From positions 1 through 11,587 of the forward strand of contig SKNP01000275.1 of NCBI GenBank assembly GCA_007120485.1: DNA of 11,587 nt, in the 5' to 3' direction. The position numbers were made by a program, and so were the translations under genes. The notes below the pieces were generated by a model. The model was given only the letters and a program-made list of their open reading frames with translations, was not told the DNA's origin and did no database searches. Below are positions 8,124 to 11,587 of the stretch, in pieces. Position 1 is the first letter of the stretch; every line of letters begins with the position of its first letter. This DNA is from Nitriliruptoraceae bacterium (lineage in GTDB: Bacteria > Actinomycetota > Nitriliruptoria > Nitriliruptorales > Nitriliruptoraceae).

Positions 8124-8576
8124 TCCTGAGCGCGCGCGCTCGTCCACGACCGCAGCCAGGTCGCGGCCCGGGAGGTCCGGGGCTGGCGCCGCACCGCTGA
8201 TGGCGACCGTCATCGTGCCCTTCAGTCGTCGTGCGGCGTCCACCCACCCCTCGTCGAGCCCGGGACGAGGCGCACGCAACAGCGTGTCGTCGCTCTCGTC
8301 CTTGAGCTTGAGTTCGTCAGCGTCCAGCGAGAACCCGACCCTCGCCCCCTTCGGGAGCTCGAAGCCGATGAACGCCGGCAACTCCAGCAGCCCGGCATCC
8401 GCCAGGGTGGACCACAACCGGGGCCCCCGACCGTGATCCCCGACGACGGCGACGAGCAACGGCAACCCGCCGACCACCAGGGTGCGCATCGCGACACCGT
8501 CGCCGCTCCCCCCTCCAGGGTCAGCGTCAGGGTCGGTCACGTGCCCGTCAGCCGGGCTCGGCCTCGCGTCGCTCAT
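8061..8576 (-). CDS. Unrecognised 171-aa protein, translationally coupled to the SDR gene
   Basis: I do not recognise a family. The ATG at 8576 overlaps the SDR stop as ATGA, the classical coupling arrangement, so that start is preferred. The first 29 residues are Asp/Gly/Pro-rich and likely disordered. A second ATG at 8489 would give 142 aa starting MRTLVVGGLPLLVAVVGD, which could be the true fold start. The rest is a mixed hydrophobic/charged soluble-looking sequence with LPAFIGFELPKGARVGFSLD (about 67-86), KLKDESDDTLLR and a closing GLPLIF. There is no signal peptide and no cysteine. Natural residue composition and lack of a better reading on the other strand support it as real. Its last 63 bp overlap the convergent permease gene. 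Confidence 0.78.
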   Translation of the reverse strand: MSDARPSPADGHVTDPDADPGGGSGDGVAMRTLVVGGLPLLVAVVGDHGRGPRLWSTLADAGLLELPAFIGFELPKGARVGFSLDADELKLKDESDDTLLRAPRPGLDEGWVDAARRLKGTMTVAISGAAPAPDLPGRDLAAVVDERARSGSAIGAIVGVIEERPGLPLIF

Positions 8577-9355
8577 CGGCCGGCGAAACGTCGGTGGACC
8601 AAACCGGAGATGCGCCGTGTCACCGCGCTGGGAACGACCTGCGCACCGATGGCTGCCACCCGGTTGGCGGCGCCGGGCACGCAGACGGCATCCCCCCGAG
8701 CGAAGGCCCGGAGCGCCGCGTCCACCACCGCGTCCGCGTCCATCATCAGCGGTCCCGGGATCGCACCGTCCGGCACCTCGGCGACCGACTGGAACTCCGT
8801 AGCGGTCACGCCAGGGGCCAGCAGCAGCGCGTAGACGTCCGCGTCCGCGAGCTCGACGTGGAGCGCCTCGGTGAACCAGCGGACGTAGGCCTTGGTGGCG
8901 CCGTAGACCGCGCCGTTCGGGCCGGGTTGGAAGCCCGCGGTCGACCCGACGTTGATCACGCCCCCGACCTGCCGGTCCAACAGCTGCGGCAGGACCGCGT
9001 GGGTGAGGCGGGTCAGGGCCTGGACGTTGACGTCGATCATCGCCGACGATCGGTCCGGGTCGCTCTCCGCAACCGGCCCGTACATGCCGAACCCGGCGTC
9101 GTTGACCAGCAGATCGACCGGGTCCGCCCTGGACGCCAGGCGTGCTTCCACCGCAGCCAGCTGGTGACGATCGGCGAGGTCCGCGGGCAGTATCTCGACA
9201 TCGACCGGGAGGTCGTCGGCGAGTGCACGCAGCCGATCCTCGCGACGGGCGACCAGGACCAGATCGACGCCCCGGTCCGCCAGCGTCGAGGCGAAGGCGG
9301 CACCGAGGCCGGCGGACGCACCGGTGACCAGCGCGCGCAGCACGGGAGCGGTCAT
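8573..9355 (-). CDS. Short-chain dehydrogenase/reductase (SDR), DltE/YqjQ-like
   Basis: A 260-aa Rossmann-fold NAD(P)-dependent oxidoreductase of the classical SDR type. The cofactor motif is TGASAGLG (11-18), with ARRED (36-40) after the second strand; the arginines at 37-38 suggest NADP(H). NDAG (85-88) stands in the place of the usual NNAG. The catalytic tetrad is Asn110, Ser138, Tyr151 and Lys155 (YGATK). The LAPGVTATEF block follows at about 178-187. Length is normal for the family; substrate is unknown. The ATG at 9355 starts directly at the first strand; the upstream Shine-Dalgarno is weak (GGGAA 8 nt away). It is first in a two-gene unit with the unrecognised protein and divergent from the 5'-nuclease gene. 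Confidence 0.93.
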   Translation of the reverse strand: MTAPVLRALVTGASAGLGAAFASTLADRGVDLVLVARREDRLRALADDLPVDVEILPADLADRHQLAAVEARLASRADPVDLLVNDAGFGMYGPVAESDPDRSSAMIDVNVQALTRLTHAVLPQLLDRQVGGVINVGSTAGFQPGPNGAVYGATKAYVRWFTEALHVELADADVYALLLAPGVTATEFQSVAEVPDGAIPGPLMMDADAVVDAALRAFARGDAVCVPGAANRVAAIGAQVVPSAVTRRISGLVHRRFAGR

Positions 9356-9429
9356 TGGAGGTTCCCGATCGGCTCGGGTCAGGGAGGTGAAGCGCGCCCC
9401 GCGGGTTCGGGTCAGCGCGCTGATCGGGG

Positions 9430-9435
9430 AGGCTA
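9430..9435 (-). promoter_or_regulatory. Candidate -10 element of the SDR unit
   Basis: TAGCCT on the minus strand lies 75 bp upstream of the SDR start. The surrounding plus-strand 10-mer GGAGGCTACC (9428-9437) is identical to one at 2291-2300 by the divergent ABC-F promoters. The rest of the 209-bp gap (9356-9564) holds the nuclease promoter and no gene. Confidence 0.3.
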
Positions 9436-9512
9436 CCCACGCACTCGGGCCGTGGAACGCACGGACCGGTCGGGGACGGCCGGAGGCGGCCGCGACGTGG
9501 CTGACGACGGGC

Positions 9513-9518
9513 TACGGT
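9513..9518 (+). promoter_or_regulatory. -10 element of the 5'-nuclease gene
   Basis: TACGGT lies 46 nt before the GTG at 9565. A strong Shine-Dalgarno run, GAGGGAGGG (9551-9559), follows, so this transcript is leadered. No -35 box is recognised. Confidence 0.45.
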
Positions 9519-9564
9519 CCGTCGCTGATCCACCGTCCGTTCACGCGACCGAGGGAGGGCTCGT

Positions 9565-10587
9565 GTGACCCGCCTGCTGGCCGTCGACGGCAACTCCCTC
9601 GGCCACCGCGCCTGGCACTCGTCGCGCGACGCGATCGACGAGGGTGACCCACGTCCACTGACCACAGGCGCGGTCGTCTCGATGCTGGCGACCGCGTGGC
9701 GGTACGGGCCGTACGACGGCGTCGTGGTCGGGTTCGACCATCCGGTCAACCGCCGCAAGCAGGACTACCCGGAGTACAAGTCGACCCGCCCACCGACGCC
9801 GGAGCCGCTCCGCGACGCGCTGCGGCGGCTGCGCACCGACCTGGACGCCTGCGGCTTCGCCGTCATGGAGCATGAGGGCGCGGAGGCCGACGACGTCCTC
9901 GCCGCCGTCGTCGACGCGTGCGAGCACCGCGCTTGGACGTGTGACGTGCTCAGCTCCGACCGGGACCTCACCGCGCTGGTGTCGGATACCACCCGCTTGC
10001 TGCGTCCTCGCGCGCGTTTCGCCGACCTCGAGGTGGAGGACATCCCGACCGTCGAGCAGCGGTACGGGATCGCACCGCACCACTACACGGAGTTCGCGGC
10101 CCTGCGGGGCGACCCGTCGGACGGGCTGGCGGGCGCGTCCGGCATCGGGCCGAAGACCGCGGCTCGCCTGCTGCAGGACCACGGCAGCATCAGCGGCATC
10201 TACGCCGCCCTGCACGACCTACCGCCGAAGGTCGAGACCGCCCTGCGCGCCGGGCGCGACGCGGTGGAGCGCAACCTGCTGCTGATGGCGCCGCTGCCGA
10301 GCGTCCCGGTCGACGTCGAGCAAGTGCCGCCGGTCGACCCCGACCGCGTCGAGGCCACGCTCGACCCGCTCGAGCTGTCCGGAGCCGCCCGTCGCTTCCG
10401 CCGCTCGGTGCTCGAGCCGCCCCCACCGATGCCGGAACCACCAGCCGCGCCGCCCCCCGACCTCGACGAACGACACCTGCAAGCCGAGCCGTTCGGCGAG
10501 CCGTCGGACGACGCATCGCGGACGGCCGCTCGTGCCCGTCGGCCGTCCTCCGAGGCCACCGACGCCGTCCAGGACGCGCTGTTCTGA
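9565..10587 (+). CDS. Stand-alone 5'-3' exonuclease / flap endonuclease (FEN family)
   Basis: A 340-aa protein homologous to the 5'-nuclease domain of DNA polymerase I, without polymerase domains. Metal-binding and active-site groups are Asp8 (VDGNSLGHRAWH), Asp58 (VVGFDHP), RRKQDYPEYKSTR (63-75), EADD (107-110), SSDRD (130-134, Asp132 and Asp134), and GDPSD (182-186). The helix-hairpin-helix GASGIGPKTAARLL (190-203) binds the duplex. Such proteins remove flaps and RNA primers in replication and repair; mycobacterial FenA is a comparable solo enzyme. After the fold (about 275) comes a Pro-rich, likely disordered tail (PPPPMPEPPAAPPPD, about 287-302) ending in QDALF (336-340), which resembles a bacterial sliding-clamp-binding motif. 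The GTG at 9565 has GGAGG 6 nt upstream and leads straight into strand 1. A hairpin follows the stop within 6 nt. Confidence 0.93.
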   Translation: MTRLLAVDGNSLGHRAWHSSRDAIDEGDPRPLTTGAVVSMLATAWRYGPYDGVVVGFDHPVNRRKQDYPEYKSTRPPTPEPLRDALRRLRTDLDACGFAVMEHEGAEADDVLAAVVDACEHRAWTCDVLSSDRDLTALVSDTTRLLRPRARFADLEVEDIPTVEQRYGIAPHHYTEFAALRGDPSDGLAGASGIGPKTAARLLQDHGSISGIYAALHDLPPKVETALRAGRDAVERNLLLMAPLPSVPVDVEQVPPVDPDRVEATLDPLELSGAARRFRRSVLEPPPPMPEPPAAPPPDLDERHLQAEPFGEPSDDASRTAARARRPSSEATDAVQDALF

Positions 10588-10592
10588 GGACC

Positions 10593-10613
10593 GATCGGGC
10601 GCCAGGCCCGATC
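10593..10613 (+). terminator. Terminator-like inverted repeat after the 5'-nuclease gene
   Basis: Perfect 8-bp arms GATCGGGC / GCCCGATC enclose a 5-nt loop GCCAG, starting 6 nt after the nuclease stop. No T-run. It lies 37 bp upstream of the MarR -10, so an operator for the MarR protein is an alternative reading. Confidence 0.5.
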
Positions 10614-10649
10614 TCGCGCCAGCCGGCGTGCGGCCTCGCCCCGGGACAC

Positions 10650-10655
10650 TACGCT
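10650..10655 (+). promoter_or_regulatory. -10 element for a leaderless marR-type gene
   Basis: TACGCT lies 9 nt before the ATG at 10665 with no Shine-Dalgarno sequence between, which fits a leaderless or near-leaderless transcript. Confidence 0.55.
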
Positions 10656-10664
10656 CGGCCAGCG

Positions 10665-11183
10665 ATGGAACCCGATCACGTGGACCACCTCACCGAGCAG
10701 TGGGCAGCGCAGCGGCCCGAGCTCGACACCCGCCCCTTGCGCATCTCGGCACGGGTGGTGCGGCTGCAGCGCTACGTGGAGCAGCACGTCGCTCCGACGC
10801 TCGACGAGCTCGGGGTCAGCGAGGGCGAGGTCAACGTCCTGGCGGCGCTGCGACGTTCGGGGCCGCCGTACGAGCTGACCCCAACCGCCTTGTACCGAGG
10901 GCTGCTGCTCTCCTCATCGGCCATGACCAACCGCATCGACCGGCTCGAGACGGAGGGGTTGGTCCGCCGAATCCCGGACGCGGACGATGGTCGTCGGGTC
11001 CGGGTCGCGCTCACCGACCGGGGGTGTGACCTGGTCGACGAGGCCATGGATCGCCACGTCGCCTCCTTGCGGGAGATCACCGACGTCCTCGACGACGAGG
11101 AACACGCCGCGCTCGAGGACGCGCTCCGTCGGGTGCTCCTCCACCTCGAACGTCGCGCAGGACCGGCCCCTTCCGAACCCTGA
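10665..11183 (+). CDS. MarR-family winged helix-turn-helix transcriptional regulator
   Basis: A 172-aa dimeric DNA-binding regulator. An N-terminal helix (about 25-48, RISARVVRLQRYVEQHVAPTL) serves dimerisation. The winged helix has SEGEVNVLAALRRSG (52-66), LTPTALYRGLLLS, recognition helix SSAMTNRIDRLETEGLVRR (84-102), and a wing with DADDGRRVRVALTDRG (105-120). C-terminal helices (121-165) complete the dimer domain. MarR proteins usually repress their own and neighbouring genes and respond to small phenolic or oxidative ligands; the ligand here is unknown. The only Cys is at 121, which gives no clear redox sensor. It lies 37 nt upstream of the partial glycosylase gene on the same strand and may be cotranscribed with it. 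The ATG is supported by the leaderless -10. Confidence 0.93.
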   Translation: MEPDHVDHLTEQWAAQRPELDTRPLRISARVVRLQRYVEQHVAPTLDELGVSEGEVNVLAALRRSGPPYELTPTALYRGLLLSSSAMTNRIDRLETEGLVRRIPDADDGRRVRVALTDRGCDLVDEAMDRHVASLREITDVLDDEEHAALEDALRRVLLHLERRAGPAPSEP

Positions 11184-11207
11184 GCGGACCGCTGGCGCTG
11201 CTCGCCC

Positions 11208-11213
11208 GGGAGG
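11208..11213 (+). promoter_or_regulatory. Ribosome-binding site before a non-standard start codon
   Basis: GGGAGG is followed by a 7-nt spacer and ATC at 11221. This is the best Shine-Dalgarno match between the MarR stop and the glycosylase domain, and no ATG, GTG or TTG lies at the right distance in the coding frame. Confidence 0.5.
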
Positions 11214-11220
11214 TCACCGA

Positions 11221-11587
11221 ATCTCGCGAACGTTCACCTCACCGCTGCCGGTGGACCTGCTGCGCTCGCTGCAGCCGCTGATCGCCTCCGCCCACGATCC
11301 GACGATCCGGGTGCGTGAGGACGCCTTCGCGCGCACCACGTGGACGCCGGACGGTCCCGGCACGCTGGCGGTCGAGCGGCGGCACGGGGCCACGTTCAAC
11401 GCACGAGCGTGGGGGCCCGGCGCGGCGTGGCTGCTGGAGACCGCACCGGCGCTGACCGGCGCACTCGACCACCTCGACGGCTTCGACCCGACCGGGCATC
11501 CGGCCGTCGCCCGAGCCCACCATCGGCGCCCCGGTCTGCGCATGATCCGCTCGGGACTCGCGGTCGATGTGCTGGTGCCGACGGTCA
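11221..11587 (+). CDS. AlkA-like DNA-3-methyladenine glycosylase, N-terminal part (cut by window edge)
   Basis: The frame is open to the window end for 122 codons. The translation has TFTSPLPVDLLRSLQPL, HDPTIRVREDAFARTTWTPDGPGTL, a WGPGAAWLLETAPALTG block, and FDPTGHPAVARAHHRRPGLRMIRSGLAVDVLVPTV. I recognise these as the N-terminal domain of actinobacterial AlkA/glycosylase-II-like base-excision enzymes; family members continue with LEQKVT and a helix-hairpin-helix with the catalytic Asp, which lie beyond the edge. The start is unsure. A GGGAGG stands 7 nt before ATC 11221. The first standard start in frame is GTG 11251, which lacks a Shine-Dalgarno and would remove conserved residues. Upstream the frame runs open into the MarR gene with no start found back to 11041. 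It would remove alkylated bases from DNA, and it follows the MarR gene after 37 nt. Confidence 0.72.
   Translation, partial: MSRTFTSPLPVDLLRSLQPLIASAHDPTIRVREDAFARTTWTPDGPGTLAVERRHGATFNARAWGPGAAWLLETAPALTGALDHLDGFDPTGHPAVARAHHRRPGLRMIRSGLAVDVLVPTV

Noticed and set aside
8577..9758. Long minus-strand open frame running from the unrecognised gene back across the SDR and into the nuclease gene
   Set aside because: It shares the strand with the SDR gene but in another frame, and its residues are Arg/Gly/Pro-rich. Only the part from 8576 downwards has natural protein composition.

Overview
The window is a G+C-rich (about 70% by eye) stretch of bacterial chromosome from what looks like a high-GC actinobacterium. 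The grounds are strong G/C preference at third codon positions, many GTG/TTG starts, -10 elements of the form TAC(C/G)NT without clear -35 boxes, two apparently leaderless genes, a PcsB/RipC-type coiled-coil cell-wall enzyme, and actinobacterial versions of a stand-alone 5'-nuclease and an AlkA-like glycosylase. A deep lineage such as Nitriliruptoria would fit, but that is a guess. There is no sign of phage, insertion sequence, CRISPR or defence island. Nearly all the sequence is ordinary core or near-core genes, so the unusual signals lie mostly in the intergenic leaders and at protein termini.

Left part (1-4135): two divergently transcribed ABC-F translation-factor ATPases share a 231-bp control region. 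The minus-strand gene (690 aa) is of the YdiF/YheS-like type and the plus-strand gene (602 aa) is Uup-like. The region between them holds a four-copy 11-bp tandem repeat, a perfect 19-bp palindrome, a second stem-loop and candidate promoters in both directions.

Middle (4136-8123, plus strand): an RpoD-family sigma factor (TTG start, 383 aa) comes first. A secreted peptidoglycan enzyme with a PcsB/RipC-type coiled-coil domain and a C-terminal lytic transglycosylase domain follows; its Shine-Dalgarno sequence lies in a predicted RNA stem. Next is a ten-helix EamA/DMT-type permease, whose ribosome-binding region is part of a 26-bp tandem duplication. Each gene is separated from the next by a GC-rich hairpin.

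Right-middle (8061-9355, minus strand): a short-chain dehydrogenase is translationally coupled (ATGA overlap) to an unrecognised 171-aa protein. The 3' end of that gene overlaps the permease tail by 63 bp, tail to tail.

Right end (9565-11587, plus strand): a stand-alone FEN-type 5'-3' nuclease has a proline-rich tail ending in a clamp-binding-like QDALF motif. It is followed by a leaderless MarR-family regulator and the first 122 codons of an AlkA-like DNA glycosylase cut by the window edge. The glycosylase has no usual start codon in the expected place; a strong ribosome-binding site stands before an ATC codon. The nuclease and glycosylase both suggest DNA-repair roles and the MarR gene lies between them, but nothing shows that they are co-regulated.
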